Source of the DNA: Gammaproteobacteria bacterium
GTDB taxonomy: Bacteria > Pseudomonadota > Gammaproteobacteria > SZUA-229
Direction: 5' to 3'
Assembly: GCA_030595185.1 (NCBI GenBank)
Contig: JAUVDT010000004.1
Coordinates: forward strand, 1-50,971
DNA length: 50,971 bases
Part shown: one piece after another, positions 26,240-37,185 of the stretch
Numbering within the stretch: the stretch's first letter is position 1
Layout: the number at the start of each line of letters is the position of its first letter
Translations under genes and position numbers: made by a program
The notes under the pieces: generated by a model
Told to the model about the DNA's origin: nothing
Databases searched by the model: none
Seen by the model: only the letters and a program-made list of their open reading frames with translations

Positions 26240-28648
26240 TTAATTAATAGATTTTTTATCACTCAGTGTATCTGTATTACTGAAATCTTTTGAGCGTTGT
26301 GCCATATGTAATAATTGTCGTGTAACCAGATCATTAATCGACCCCGACTCATATGTGTTTTCTGAAATTAAAGAGCCAGTTTGCTTTCCTGTCAAAATTT
26401 CCAAGGCTTCATCAACATGTTCAATGGTGTAAATATGGAAGTCACCAGCTTCAACAGCCGCTATTACTTCTTCATTTAATAAAAGATTTTTCTGATTAAT
26501 AGCTGGTATGACGCAGCCCTGAGATCCCGTTAGCCCTCTGATTTTACATATTTCAAAAAAGCCTTCAATTTTTTCATTAACACCGCCAATGGCTTGAACT
26601 CTTCCTTGTTGATTTAAAGAACCTGTGACAGCTAATCCTTGATTAATTGGAACATCAATTAAAGCTGAAATTAATGCACAATATTCAGCAACAGAAGCAC
26701 TGTCACCATCAATGCGCCCATAAGATTGCTCAAATGCGATGCTTGCAGAAAATGTTAATGGTATCTCTTTACCATAACGACTAGCCAATAAAGCAGATAA
26801 GATTAATACGCCTTTATCATGAATCGATCCACTCAGATCTACTTCGCGTTCAATGTTTATAATTTGACCATTACCCAGCCTTACTGTTGCAGTTATACAA
26901 GAAGGTTGACCGAAACCATATTTACCAATATCAAAAACAGATAAGCCATTAACCTGACCTGTTTGTTTACCATCGGTATTTATTAAAATAGTACCCCTGT
27001 GTATATCCTCCTGTATGAGGCTTTGTATTCTGGAAATACGTAAGGTTTGTGATTTAATTGCTGAGAGCACATGTTTAACAGTTATATATTTTTCAGAGGC
27101 TTTCTGTGCGCAGTAATCTGCTTCAATTAAAAGTTCTGTTATGGAACGTAATTCTGTAGATAGTTTTTCACTATCACCCGCTAAACGTGAACTGTATTGC
27201 AGTATACGATTTACAGCACCTTTTTCTAATTCTCTTAGCTTAAGTTTTCTGCATCTGGTTGCAAGTAATCGCGCATATAAAAAGTTATTTTCTGCATTGT
27301 GATTAATTTCTTCATCAAAATCAGCTTCAACTTTGAATAGTTCAGAAAAATCAGGATCAAGCTGATGCAATTGATAGTACAGTTGGCGATCACCTATTAA
27401 TATTATTTTAAGATTAACAGGAATAGGGTCGGGTTCTAAACTTTTAGCAGAATCTGTACTGAGCATTTGTTCCATTGATTCAATGCGTAACAATCTTGAA
27501 TACAATGTTCTTTTTAAAGCTTCCCATGAAAAAGGTTGAGCTAATAGCTTTTCAGCATCAATAATTAAATAACCACCATTGGCCTGATGGATTGCTCCTG
27601 ACTTAATTAAAGTAAAGTCAGTAATAATTGATCCCATGTAGCTGTCGTATTCAATACGACCAACCAGATTATGATAAGTTGGATTATCAAGGTATATAAC
27701 AGGCGCACCTTCATGTTCACTATTATCGACTAGTAAATTAAGTTTATAGCGTTCTAAAGAATTTTCTTTAGAAATTCCAGACTCGCTATTTTCCAGTTCA
27801 TCATCAAATTTAGCAAAATCCTGTAGATGATCCAATACATCATCTTGTACACTTTCAAGATACTGAACCACACTATTTATATCACCGTAACGACCAATAA
27901 GGTCTTTAATTAAATGGCCCGTTGCAAACAACGCCACATCACGATTCATTGATTTTATTTTTTCATTTGAATCACGACTTATCTGATTCAACTGTGGAAT
28001 GATAAATTCAAGATCTTCCTGTAGCTTATTGATTTTATCATTAAATTTTTCCTGTAAATCAGGAGATATTGAACTAAACTCTTCTAACGACAAGGCTTTG
28101 TCATCAATAATAGGACTTAGTGTAAAACCTGTTGGAGTTTCCTCTAGTAAAATTGACTCTTCACGCGCCGCTTTTTTGTATTCTTTTACTAAGTCTTTTT
28201 GTTTTGTAGATGCATCCCGTTCAATTAATTGAATTCTTTCTCTGTACTCATTTGTTTCAAAAGCAGCCGGTATTGATTTACCTAACTCAGTGATCAGGGC
28301 ATTCATATTTTTATGAAATTTATTTCCACGACCTGCGGGCAGTTCTAGAATCTTTGGTCTATGGCTTTGATCAAAGTTATAGGTATAACACCAGTCAGAA
28401 GGAACATCTTGATCTACGGCCAGTTTTTTTAATACATCGGTAATGATGACATGTTTGCCGAGCCCAGGTGGCCCCATAACGTATAAGTTGTATCCTTGAT
28501 GCTCTACACCAATGGCAAAGTCTAAGGCTTTCAGTGCGCGTTCTTGCCCCAGCACATCATTTAAGCTCTCTAGTTCATTCGTTCTATGGAAATCGATACT
28601 GTAACGACGAGGGCTTATTTCTAATTGCTTCTTAGTTAATGATTTCAT
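26240..28648 (-). CDS. Lon-like ATP-dependent protease (YcbZ/LonC-like)
   Basis: 802 residues. An AAA+ part has P-loop GPPGLGKH (59-66) and a long coiled-coil insertion (about 120-275). The C-terminal S16 protease domain has the catalytic Ser in GDSASVAEYCALISAL and Lys in GGVNEKIEGFF. This is the Lon-related putative protease family found in proteobacteria, distinct from housekeeping Lon by lacking the N-terminal LON domain. It is likely a soluble quality-control protease. Divergent from cmoM. Confidence 0.9.
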   Translation of the reverse strand: MKSLTKKQLEISPRRYSIDFHRTNELESLNDVLGQERALKALDFAIGVEHQGYNLYVMGPPGLGKHVIITDVLKKLAVDQDVPSDWCYTYNFDQSHRPKILELPAGRGNKFHKNMNALITELGKSIPAAFETNEYRERIQLIERDASTKQKDLVKEYKKAAREESILLEETPTGFTLSPIIDDKALSLEEFSSISPDLQEKFNDKINKLQEDLEFIIPQLNQISRDSNEKIKSMNRDVALFATGHLIKDLIGRYGDINSVVQYLESVQDDVLDHLQDFAKFDDELENSESGISKENSLERYKLNLLVDNSEHEGAPVIYLDNPTYHNLVGRIEYDSYMGSIITDFTLIKSGAIHQANGGYLIIDAEKLLAQPFSWEALKRTLYSRLLRIESMEQMLSTDSAKSLEPDPIPVNLKIILIGDRQLYYQLHQLDPDFSELFKVEADFDEEINHNAENNFLYARLLATRCRKLKLRELEKGAVNRILQYSSRLAGDSEKLSTELRSITELLIEADYCAQKASEKYITVKHVLSAIKSQTLRISRIQSLIQEDIHRGTILINTDGKQTGQVNGLSVFDIGKYGFGQPSCITATVRLGNGQIINIEREVDLSGSIHDKGVLILSALLASRYGKEIPLTFSASIAFEQSYGRIDGDSASVAEYCALISALIDVPINQGLAVTGSLNQQGRVQAIGGVNEKIEGFFEICKIRGLTGSQGCVIPAINQKNLLLNEEVIAAVEAGDFHIYTIEHVDEALEILTGKQTGSLISENTYESGSINDLVTRQLLHMAQRSKDFSNTDTLSDKKSIN

Positions 28649-28781
28649 ACCCTTAGTCTAACCACTCCCATTAAATAAATGAACTTATATATGAACATTA
28701 CACTACTATTTATGATGAGCAAGGTATGATGCGACAGTCCATTATAAATACTATAATAGACCATCTATCGATAGGTTTTTT

Positions 28782-29546
28782 ATGAATAAAGATACGAATT
28801 TTGATCAGCACAGCAGTCGCTTTAAAAAGAATATTTACGACACACCGAAGGGACAGATACGTTTAAAGCTTGTATTAGATGATATTCTTAATAATATCCC
28901 TGTACTCAATGATGAGCCTATTAACATCCTCGACGCAGGTTGTGGAATGGGGCAAGTTTCAAAAGCGCTTTTTAATACTCAACGTCAATTTACTCTATGC
29001 GATATTTCTTCTGATTTATTAGAAACGGCTAAAGCATCACTAGGAGAAGACAATAGCAACATTGAATTTATTCACTCCTCATTACAAGATTTAAGTGCCG
29101 AACATAATAAAAAATATGATTTAATAATATTTCACGCTGTTCTTGAGTGGCTAGATGATCCTGAATCTATAATTCCAGTGCTTAAAAGTCGATTAAAGCA
29201 TGGTGGGTACATTTCATTAATGTTTTACAATTTAAATTCAATTATTTTTTACAATTTACTTAAAGGGAATTTTAGGAAAGTCTTACAACAAGACTTTAAA
29301 GGTCACCCTGGTGGTTTAACACCAATCAACCCTATAGATCCTGAAGAGCTAGATAGATGGCTTGAAAATAACCAAATCACTGTTCATAAAAAAACGGGGA
29401 TTAGAGTGTTGTATGACTATTTGAATAAAAACTTGAAAGAGAGTCGTTCAATTGAAGATATTATTGAGATGGAATCAATATACGCACATAAAACGCCATT
29501 CAATATGATGGGACGTTATATACATTATATTTGCCAGGCAGAGTGA
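28782..29546 (+). CDS. cmoM: tRNA 5-carboxymethoxyuridine methyltransferase
   Basis: 254 residues. It matches CmoM (SmtA): FDQHSSRFKKNIYDTPKGQI at the N-terminus, SAM-binding LDAGCGMGQVSKAL, and HAVLEWLDDPE. CmoM methylates cmo5U34 to mcmo5U in some tRNAs. There is no SD-rich leader; the ATG follows GGTTTTTT. Convergent with slyD, with a terminator between. Confidence 0.9.
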   Translation: MNKDTNFDQHSSRFKKNIYDTPKGQIRLKLVLDDILNNIPVLNDEPINILDAGCGMGQVSKALFNTQRQFTLCDISSDLLETAKASLGEDNSNIEFIHSSLQDLSAEHNKKYDLIIFHAVLEWLDDPESIIPVLKSRLKHGGYISLMFYNLNSIIFYNLLKGNFRKVLQQDFKGHPGGLTPINPIDPEELDRWLENNQITVHKKTGIRVLYDYLNKNLKESRSIEDIIEMESIYAHKTPFNMMGRYIHYICQAE

Positions 29547-29554
29547 ACTTATAA

Positions 29555-29583
29555 TAAATGCCGACATGATCATCGGCATTTAT
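29555..29583. terminator. Bidirectional terminator between cmoM and slyD
   Basis: AAATGCCGA (29556-29564) pairs with TCGGCATTT (29573-29581) around an 8-base loop, between two convergent gene ends, with A/T flanks on both sides. Confidence 0.75.
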
Positions 29584-29603
29584 TAATTACTTACAATGTA
29601 AAA

Positions 29604-30089
29604 TTAGTGATTATGACCATCAGGGCCATGAACATGTCCATGAGAAATTTCTTCTTCTGTCGCATCACGTAACTCAGTTACCTTCACATCAAAGTGCAAA
29701 CGCTCACCAGCAAGAGGGTGATTACCATCGATAGTAATTTCATCATCTTTAACATCAGTTACAGTAATAACTAACATTTCACCTTCAGGGCTTTGAGCGT
29801 GAAATTGTGTACCAACTTCTATAGGGCTATCCGCTTCAAACATTTCGCGGCCAACGACCTGTTTTTTACTATCGTCTTTGTGACCATAAGCATCTTCTGG
29901 TTCGATAGATACTTTAAATTCATCATTTACAGTCTTGTCTACAAGTGCATTTTCCAGGCCTGGAATGATGTTATTTGAGCCATGTAGATAAACAAACTGA
30001 CCATCTACTGACTTATCAAGTACGTCTCCAGCATCATTTGTAAGTGTATAATCTAGAGAAACGACTGTGTTTTGAGCGATTTTAGTCAT
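29604..30089 (-). CDS. slyD: FKBP-type peptidyl-prolyl isomerase SlyD
   Basis: 161 residues. FKBP core (QFVYLHGSNNIIPGLENAL) with the IF chaperone insert (VSIEPEDAYGHKDD) and a short histidine-rich tail ending GHVHGPDGHNH. SlyD is a cytosolic isomerase/chaperone that binds nickel through such a tail; this tail has His but no cysteines, shorter than E. coli's, so metal handling may be weaker. Confidence 0.94.
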   Translation of the reverse strand: MTKIAQNTVVSLDYTLTNDAGDVLDKSVDGQFVYLHGSNNIIPGLENALVDKTVNDEFKVSIEPEDAYGHKDDSKKQVVGREMFEADSPIEVGTQFHAQSPEGEMLVITVTDVKDDEITIDGNHPLAGERLHFDVKVTELRDATEEEISHGHVHGPDGHNH

Positions 30090-30278
30090 GTATTTGTCTT
30101 TTAATAATGGTTATAAAGCACACATTGTATCATATTCAATGAAAAACTCGTTTCCAGATGCGTTATGATTTATAGGCATTCATTGCTACGCATAGGGTTA
30201 CACTTGACCTGAAACAAAATATCAAGCGTTCAAACAGAGTACATTTAGAAGAAATAGTATGATTATCCTGGTTTTTTT

Positions 30279-31277
30279 ATGAAATTTTTAATTCAGTGCT
30301 TCGCCATTTACACATTATCATTTTCTACATATTCGATAGCTAATGAAGAAATATTTCCTGATGATACATTATCACAAAGCATTAAATTACCTGACTGGTT
30401 CAAATTAAGCTTCCTCGATCTGAAAGATGATATTGATGATGCGGCATCTGATAATAAACAGGGCATTATTTTATATTTTGGACGTAAAGACTGCCCTTAC
30501 TGTAAGGCATTAATCGATAATAACTGGATAAAAGGGGATACCCAGCATTACACTCAAAAGAATTTTGATGTTATTGCTATCGATACCAAGGGCATTAAAG
30601 GCATTACTGATTTTGATGGTTTTGTTTACGATGAAAAACAATATTCATTAAAAATGAAAACAAACTTTACTCCTTCACTTTTATTCTACAATCTTAAAGA
30701 AGAACTTGTATTGCGCTTGTCTGGTTACCAAAAGCCATACCGTTTAATGGCGGCGCTTGAGTATGTGGCTGATGATCACTACAAAGATCAATCTTTCTCT
30801 TCGTATTTATCTCTAGCAGTAGAAGCACAAGAGACAAACGGTGAAGAAAATTTAAACTTTCAAAGTTATTTTGAAAAACCGCCATTTAATCTAAATCGAA
30901 AGCAATTTAAAGCCGAAAGACCTTTGGCTGTTTTTTTTGAAAAAAAGTTTTGTCATGCCTGCGATATTCTTCATTCAAACCCTCTCGAAGACTCTAGTAT
31001 CAAACAACAACTGGATAACCTGGATGTTATTCAAATTAACCAAAAGAGTACACAACGCATTATCACACCCGATGGTTCTAAATTAACAGCAACTGAATGG
31101 TCTCAACAACTTGACCTGCATTATTCACCTACCATTATATTTTTTGATGAGTCTGGTAAAGAGATTATCCGTATTGACTCAGTAGTGTGGGTGAATAGAT
31201 TGGGGCGCGTATTAGAATTTATAACCTCAAAAGCCTATAAAAAATATGACACGTTCCAGGACTGGAGAAATAAATAG
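30279..31277 (+). CDS. Periplasmic protein with two thioredoxin-fold domains
   Basis: 332 residues, signal peptide 1-21 (cut after SIA). The first thioredoxin domain has CPYC in FGRKDCPYCKALID (about 72-75) with a cis-Pro loop FTPSLLFY; the second has CHAC in FFEKKFCHACDIL with SPTIIFFDE. Tandem thioredoxin_2/SoxW-like proteins of this sort are predicted periplasmic disulfide reductases. Its last codon overlaps the GTG start of the DUF523 gene, so the two are coupled. Confidence 0.85.
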   Translation: MKFLIQCFAIYTLSFSTYSIANEEIFPDDTLSQSIKLPDWFKLSFLDLKDDIDDAASDNKQGIILYFGRKDCPYCKALIDNNWIKGDTQHYTQKNFDVIAIDTKGIKGITDFDGFVYDEKQYSLKMKTNFTPSLLFYNLKEELVLRLSGYQKPYRLMAALEYVADDHYKDQSFSSYLSLAVEAQETNGEENLNFQSYFEKPPFNLNRKQFKAERPLAVFFEKKFCHACDILHSNPLEDSSIKQQLDNLDVIQINQKSTQRIITPDGSKLTATEWSQQLDLHYSPTIIFFDESGKEIIRIDSVVWVNRLGRVLEFITSKAYKKYDTFQDWRNK

Positions 31278-31792
31278 TGGCCATTAAGCTTGCTGTTAGT
31301 CATTGTTTGTTAGGTGAAAAAGTGAGATACGATGGAACAGATAAGCTTTGCTCTGATATTTTAATCCATACTTCTGATATATTTAATATTATTCCATTTT
31401 GCCCTGAAGTAAGCATTGGCATGGGGACACCACGTTTACCCATTCGACTCGATCAAATTAAAAAGACTGTTCGTGCAAGACAAATAAAAGATTGTTCCTA
31501 TGACTATACCGACTCATTAAAAGAATACGCCTTAAATTTTTCGCTTAAACACCCTGATCTAAAAGGGCTTATCAGCAAAAAAGGTTCACCAAGCTGTGGT
31601 TACAATAACAGTAAACTTTATAGCGAAGGGGACATTATCAAATACGATGAGTCGGGGATTTTTATATCTGAACTTAAGAGATTAATGCCTGAGTTACTTA
31701 TTATCGATGAACTCAAATTTAAAGATGAATGTGAAAGAACCAACTTTCTGAAGAATCTGACTTTAATAGAGACAAAAAAAAGCCCCGACTAA
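31277..31792 (+). CDS. DUF523 family protein (YbbK-like)
   Basis: 171 residues from a GTG start that overlaps the preceding stop by one base. DUF523 hallmarks: VSHCLLGEKVRYDG, FCPEVSIGMGTPRLPIRL and KKGSPSCGY with the conserved cysteines. Function unknown. The last codons overlap the stem of the terminator that follows. Confidence 0.9.
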   Translation: MAIKLAVSHCLLGEKVRYDGTDKLCSDILIHTSDIFNIIPFCPEVSIGMGTPRLPIRLDQIKKTVRARQIKDCSYDYTDSLKEYALNFSLKHPDLKGLISKKGSPSCGYNNSKLYSEGDIIKYDESGIFISELKRLMPELLIIDELKFKDECERTNFLKNLTLIETKKSPD

Positions 31793-31807
31793 TCAGGGCT
31801 TTTTTTT
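31774..31807 (+). terminator. Rho-independent terminator overlapping the DUF523 stop
   Basis: A-run, AGCCC (31781-31785), 10-base loop, GGGCT (31796-31800), then seven Ts. It ends the thioredoxin-DUF523 unit and, by symmetry, may also serve the 64-residue gene on the minus strand. Confidence 0.85.
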
Positions 31808-31825
31808 AGAAATACTAAACAACTA

Positions 31826-32020
31826 TTATTTTAAAATAGCTTGCTTATGTTCACGTGTAGCATCCCATGCCGAATGCACCTGATTCACTGCATTCACAAC
31901 CATATTTTCAGTAACAGGAATGATTTCACCATCTTCATTCATAATACCGCCGCCTTTAAATCCAGTTAAAGCGATAGCATAAGCATACTTGCAGCAAGTA
32001 TCTGTATCTGAATCACGCAT
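31826..32020 (-). CDS. Small protein of unknown function
   Basis: 64 residues: MRDSDTDTCCKYAYAIALTG, then FKGGGIMNEDGEIIPVTE. I do not recognise a family. A good ribosome-binding site GAGGAAA lies 7 nt before the ATG, and the sequence is protein-like with a CC pair near the N-terminus and no membrane segment, so I consider it real. Confidence 0.6.
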   Translation of the reverse strand: MRDSDTDTCCKYAYAIALTGFKGGGIMNEDGEIIPVTENMVVNAVNQVHSAWDATREHKQAILK

Positions 32021-32359
32021 TTTTATTTCCTCATAAAATGTTTTAATATCGAATTGCGCGGGATTATATATTAAATTTATGACAGGATAAATTAAGAATA
32101 CGATTATATTTTGTACAACTAATATGAATAGCCTAGGGTTTACCCTATATCTCGATGGTGATAGTCAATATCTCTTTGATTTAATTGAAATTTCAAATAC
32201 ATACATTTGTATTTTATAATATTAGTCTTTAATTAATTTCCGACAAGCGGTACATCTATATCCATAGGTTAGAAAACAAACAAGTTGTTTATGGTTATAG
32301 AAAACTGAATATCAGATATATTCCTACCAGCATAAATCATAAAAAGACCTTAAGGACAT
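32021..32359. other. 339-bp intergenic region with two inverted repeats
   Basis: Between divergent genes. TAGGGT-TT-ACCCTA (32134-32147) is a perfect palindrome; AAATACA/TGTATTT (32195-32201, 32208-32214) is a second. They could be operators for msrA or the small gene. No ORF or RNA family seen. Confidence 0.35.
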
Positions 32360-32362
32360 ATG

Positions 32363-32938
32363 ATGGGTACAGATAATATTCACTATGTAAATAAAACCAA
32401 TATGAAACCACCTTTTCCTACGGGCTATAAACAGATTGTATTTGGCATGGGCTGTTTCTGGGGAGCCGAAAAGTGTTTCTGGGATTTAGAGGGTGTTTAT
32501 ACAACGGCTGTAGGCTATACAGCAGGTCATACTACTGATCCAGGATATCAGGAGGTGTGTAGTGGTTTAACAGGGCACAATGAAGTGGTGTTAGTTGTAT
32601 ACGATGAAAAGAAAATAACTCTAAACCAGCTGCTGGCTATTTTTTGGCAATCGCATAATCCAACTCAGGGAATGCGGCAAGGAAACGATAGGGGAACACA
32701 GTATCGATCTGGAATTTATACTGAGGATGATGAGCAGTTACAATCTGCTATTGAGAGTCAAAAGGCTTATCAAAGCATCCTGCATCAGAACAAGCACCCC
32801 GATATTACGACAGAAATAAAAAAAGTCGATACGTTTTATTATGCAGAAGATTATCACCAACAATATCTTGCAAAGAATCCGAATGGGTATTGCGGGCTAG
32901 GCGGTATAGGCCTTGATTTTCCATCTAAGGCTTATTAA
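32363..32938 (+). CDS. msrA: Peptide methionine-S-sulfoxide reductase A
   Basis: 191 residues from the second of two adjacent ATGs; a TAAGGA site at 32351-32356 sits 6 nt before it. The catalytic motif GMGCFWGAEKCFW carries the active cysteine (Cys31), and the C-terminal GYCGLGG supplies a recycling cysteine. MsrA reduces the S-epimer of methionine sulfoxide in oxidised proteins. No MsrB partner is adjacent. Confidence 0.96.
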   Translation: MGTDNIHYVNKTNMKPPFPTGYKQIVFGMGCFWGAEKCFWDLEGVYTTAVGYTAGHTTDPGYQEVCSGLTGHNEVVLVVYDEKKITLNQLLAIFWQSHNPTQGMRQGNDRGTQYRSGIYTEDDEQLQSAIESQKAYQSILHQNKHPDITTEIKKVDTFYYAEDYHQQYLAKNPNGYCGLGGIGLDFPSKAY

Positions 32939-33060
32939 ATTATTAATTCCATTTAATGATAAGTATCTTAATTTAATTAAGCTAATTGAAATATGAATTT
33001 TGTTTTTTAGAATCAATATAAAGTAGTCATTACTCAAAAAAGGTAATGACTATTCTTAGT

Positions 33061-33978
33061 TTAATTATTTGAGAAAATACCTGAATCTCTGGCTCTTTTA
33101 TATTGTTGTAGTTGTTTCATAACTAGTGACATTGCATCTGCATAAGGAACTGTACCCGTCTTTCTAATAATAGCCTTGCCTTCACGACTCAGTGCATATG
33201 AAATAAACTTTTTAACTTTATCAGAACTTTTTTTAGGACCTAGTGTTACCAAATAAAGAGGCCTATAAAGCAAATACTCACCATTTTTGATATTTGCATA
33301 AGAAGGCTCTTTGCCATCCAGCTTTAATATTTTTAAATCACGACGCTTAGCACTACTAATGCCAGTCGTTCCGATACCATTAATATTTTTTAAAATACCT
33401 TTCTCAAGTGGGCCAGATGATTTAACACTAAATTTGGCTTTAAAATCCTGTTTATAGTTTGCAAAAACAAGTTCTCGTAATGTACGACCAACGCCAGATA
33501 ACTTACCTTTACGCTCATATAATTCAATAGGGGCATCTATACCGCCAAGTTCTTTCCAGTTCTTAATTCTACCAATATAGATTTTTTGCAAATTTATAAA
33601 GGAAATACTATCGACAGGATTATCTTTATTTACAACCACCACCAATGCATCCCATGCAACGGGAATTTGATAAGCAGCTCTTTCTTCTTTAACACCGGGT
33701 AAAGTGGCGCGGCATGCACCGCCGATATCAATTGTTCCTTTTGCAGCTTTACGTATTCCTTTAGTTGCTCCGCCACCTTGAAGAACGATCTCTACACCTG
33801 TTTTTTCCATATAAGCTTTTGCAAGTTCTGTCATAAATGCCTTTTTAGTGATACCACAACCCGCCCATAGCAAACTATCTCCTTCAGTCGCATAGCTGTT
33901 AAAGCTAATAATGATCAGTATGTGAATGTAGATAAGTTTTACTAAAGTCGATGTTTTGTACATTTTGACCTGCTTCAT
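33061..33978 (-). CDS. PstS-like periplasmic phosphate-type binding protein
   Basis: 305 residues with a signal peptide (hydrophobic 14-30, cut near SYA). The mature protein is PstS/PBP-like: LLWAGCGITKKAFMTELAKA, GGGATKGIRKAAKG, and GKLSGVGRTLRELV in the anion-binding region. No pstCAB or phoU is nearby, so it is an orphan that may bind phosphate or another anion for a sensor or redox function. An internal ATG at 33963 with GCAGG upstream is an alternative start. Confidence 0.83.
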   Translation of the reverse strand: MKQVKMYKTSTLVKLIYIHILIIISFNSYATEGDSLLWAGCGITKKAFMTELAKAYMEKTGVEIVLQGGGATKGIRKAAKGTIDIGGACRATLPGVKEERAAYQIPVAWDALVVVVNKDNPVDSISFINLQKIYIGRIKNWKELGGIDAPIELYERKGKLSGVGRTLRELVFANYKQDFKAKFSVKSSGPLEKGILKNINGIGTTGISSAKRRDLKILKLDGKEPSYANIKNGEYLLYRPLYLVTLGPKKSSDKVKKFISYALSREGKAIIRKTGTVPYADAMSLVMKQLQQYKRARDSGIFSNN

Positions 33979-34284
33979 TATTATAATCTTGACCTGTAAT
34001 TTTAATTCATCTCTATAAAAAATAACATTGTTATCTAAGGGTATTTACTTAAATCATGTTCAATATCAACAGCATATATTCATAATATTCTAATATACAG
34101 AAGTAGATTTAATCAAAAAATAAACTAGACTATCAATATTAGGATGTATTCATCCTGTATCACCGGGCTACATTGCTACCAAACCGTTTTTATTCCAGAT
34201 CACTTGGAGAAATTGTGTGAATGAAAATTCATACGAGTGTAAATACCACTGTTTATACTTTAATTAACGATACGGAGAAGCCTC
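33979..34284. other. 306-bp intergenic region
   Basis: Divergent genes flank it. AGGATG-TATT-CATCCT (34141-34156) is a 6-bp hairpin. No ORF or known RNA is visible. Confidence 0.3.
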
Positions 34285-34794
34285 ATGCAAAGACTATATT
34301 TTGTAATCCCCAATGTCCAAAGTTGCCGTATGATTGTCAATGAACTGCTGCTGGCACGAATTGATGACAAACACATGCATGTCATGGGTAAAGATGGCAA
34401 TGTTCCGCGAGATTTACCGCAAGCTAATCTTTTACAAACCAGTGATTTTGTCCCGGCTGTTGAACGAGGTTTAACCATTGGCGGTGGAACAGGATTATTT
34501 GCCGGTATTTTAGCTTACAGCTTTCAATCAGCCGGATTAGAAGTTGGTGGATTTGCCATTTTATCCATCTGTTTAGCGGGCGGTGGTATCGGTGCATGGA
34601 TCTCTGGAATGATTGGGGTAGATGTACCAAACTCACAGTTAAAGGCCTTTACACCGGCACTTAATGCTGGCAACTTCCTATTAATAGTGGATGTTAAAAA
34701 AGATAAAGTGGTTGAAGTTGAAGAGATGATTAAAAACCTTCACCCTGAAGCTGCAGATCATGGTGTTGAAGCCTCTCTACCTGTCTTTCCCTAA
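34285..34794 (+). CDS. DUF1269-like membrane protein
   Basis: 169 residues. A soluble N-terminal domain (MQRLYFVIPNVQSCRMIVNE) is followed by two hydrophobic helices rich in Gly (about 64-110; GGGTGLFAGILAYSFQSAG) and a soluble tail. It resembles the proteobacterial DUF1269 group (start RLYFxxPDVxSxRxIVxELLLARI). A GGAG site precedes the ATG. Function unknown. Confidence 0.8.
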   Translation: MQRLYFVIPNVQSCRMIVNELLLARIDDKHMHVMGKDGNVPRDLPQANLLQTSDFVPAVERGLTIGGGTGLFAGILAYSFQSAGLEVGGFAILSICLAGGGIGAWISGMIGVDVPNSQLKAFTPALNAGNFLLIVDVKKDKVVEVEEMIKNLHPEAADHGVEASLPVFP

Positions 34795-34848
34795 AATACT
34801 GCTGAAGAACTGAAAAGTATTTTTTCAGTTTCCTTAAAAAGTCGTAAT

Positions 34849-34891
34849 AGCGCGCCTTATTATCATTCCTTTATGATAATATCGCCGCGCT
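34849..34891 (+). promoter_or_regulatory. Nested stem immediately before the queA start codon
   Basis: AGCGCG (34849-34854) pairs with CGCGCT (34886-34891), and TATTATCAT (34858-34866) with ATGATAATA (34873-34881), directly abutting the ATG. No Shine-Dalgarno lies between. The inner arm TATGATAAT is also a candidate -10 with a GC-rich discriminator, which would give a nearly leaderless queA mRNA. Confidence 0.4.
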
Positions 34892-35902
34892 ATGAAAACC
34901 TCTGACTTCAAATTTGATCTACCTGATGAACTCATCGCTCAGTTTCCGTTAAAAGAGCGCTGCGATAGCCGTTTGCTCGTTGTAAAAGATGACAAGTTAG
35001 ACGATCAACATTTTCACAATATTATTGACCAGATCAATCCAGACGATTTATTGGTTTTTAATAATACCCAGGTTATACCAGCTCGCTTACACGGTAAAAA
35101 GTCCAGCGGTGGGAAAATAGAAATTCTTATTGAACGAGTGCTAAATGAAACAGCGGCACTGGCTCATGTAAAGGCCAGTAAGTCACCAAAGAAAGGAGCT
35201 TTGCTCATCATTAATGATGAATTCTCGGCCACTGTTACTTCACGTGAAGGCAGTTTATTTAAACTGGAATTCAATAGAGCATTACTGCCCGCACTTGATC
35301 TCTTTGGCCATATTCCTCTACCGCCATACATTGAGCGAGAAGATGAACAAAGCGACTTTGAGCGCTACCAAACTGTTTATGGAAAAATACCGGGTGCCGT
35401 TGCCGCACCAACAGCTGGCTTACATTTTGATACAGCGCTACTCGACACAATAAAAGCTAAAGGCATCGAGACGACTGAAGTGACTTTGCATGTTGGAGCG
35501 GGTACTTTTCAGCCTGTTCGCGTTGATAATATTCTCGATCACCACATGCACAGTGAATACATTGAAGTAGGTGATGACACGGTTGCAAAAGTGAAGGTCT
35601 GTAAAGAGCGTGGTGGCCGCGTCATTGCAGTTGGCACCACATCGGTTAGAAGCCTTGAATCTGCAGCTTTAGAAGGTTCTTTGAAAAGCTTTTCAGGCGA
35701 TACGAATATCTTTATCTACCCGGGTTATGAATTTAAAGTGATTGATGCATTAATCACAAACTTTCATTTGTCGGAATCTACATTGCTAATGCTGGTTTGC
35801 GCATTAGCCGGTTATGAGACGATGATGAATGCTTATAAGCATGCTGTGAATGAAAAATATCGTTTTTTCAGTTATGGTGATGCCATGTTCATACAGCCTT
35901 AA
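34892..35902 (+). CDS. queA: S-adenosylmethionine:tRNA ribosyltransferase-isomerase
   Basis: 336 residues. The sequence is QueA throughout: [46 protein letters not shown] and [12 protein letters not shown]. It transfers ribose from SAM to preQ1-tRNA to make epoxyqueuosine in Asp, Asn, His and Tyr tRNAs. Followed 42 bp later by tgt, the preceding enzyme of the pathway. Confidence 0.97.
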   Translation: MKTSDFKFDLPDELIAQFPLKERCDSRLLVVKDDKLDDQHFHNIIDQINPDDLLVFNNTQVIPARLHGKKSSGGKIEILIERVLNETAALAHVKASKSPKKGALLIINDEFSATVTSREGSLFKLEFNRALLPALDLFGHIPLPPYIEREDEQSDFERYQTVYGKIPGAVAAPTAGLHFDTALLDTIKAKGIETTEVTLHVGAGTFQPVRVDNILDHHMHSEYIEVGDDTVAKVKVCKERGGRVIAVGTTSVRSLESAALEGSLKSFSGDTNIFIYPGYEFKVIDALITNFHLSESTLLMLVCALAGYETMMNAYKHAVNEKYRFFSYGDAMFIQP

Positions 35903-35938
35903 CCATAAACCCTATCGTTATAAATTACTTTAAGTTAA

Positions 35939-37054
<1,116 letters not shown>

Positions 37055-37185
37055 TTAAATATCGTTTTTATTGAAATAGCTAAAAATTCCGTTATTTTTC
37101 AATAAATAAAACGTTACTTAGCAGCGCCTTATGTCATAATACCGCGCGTTTACGTATTAATAGAATTAACCTTTGGGGACTTTAA

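Noticed and set aside
34795-34891. preQ1 riboswitch before queA
   Set aside because: No preQ1 pseudoknot pattern; the hairpin abuts the start codon and queA/tgt make, rather than import, the tRNA base.
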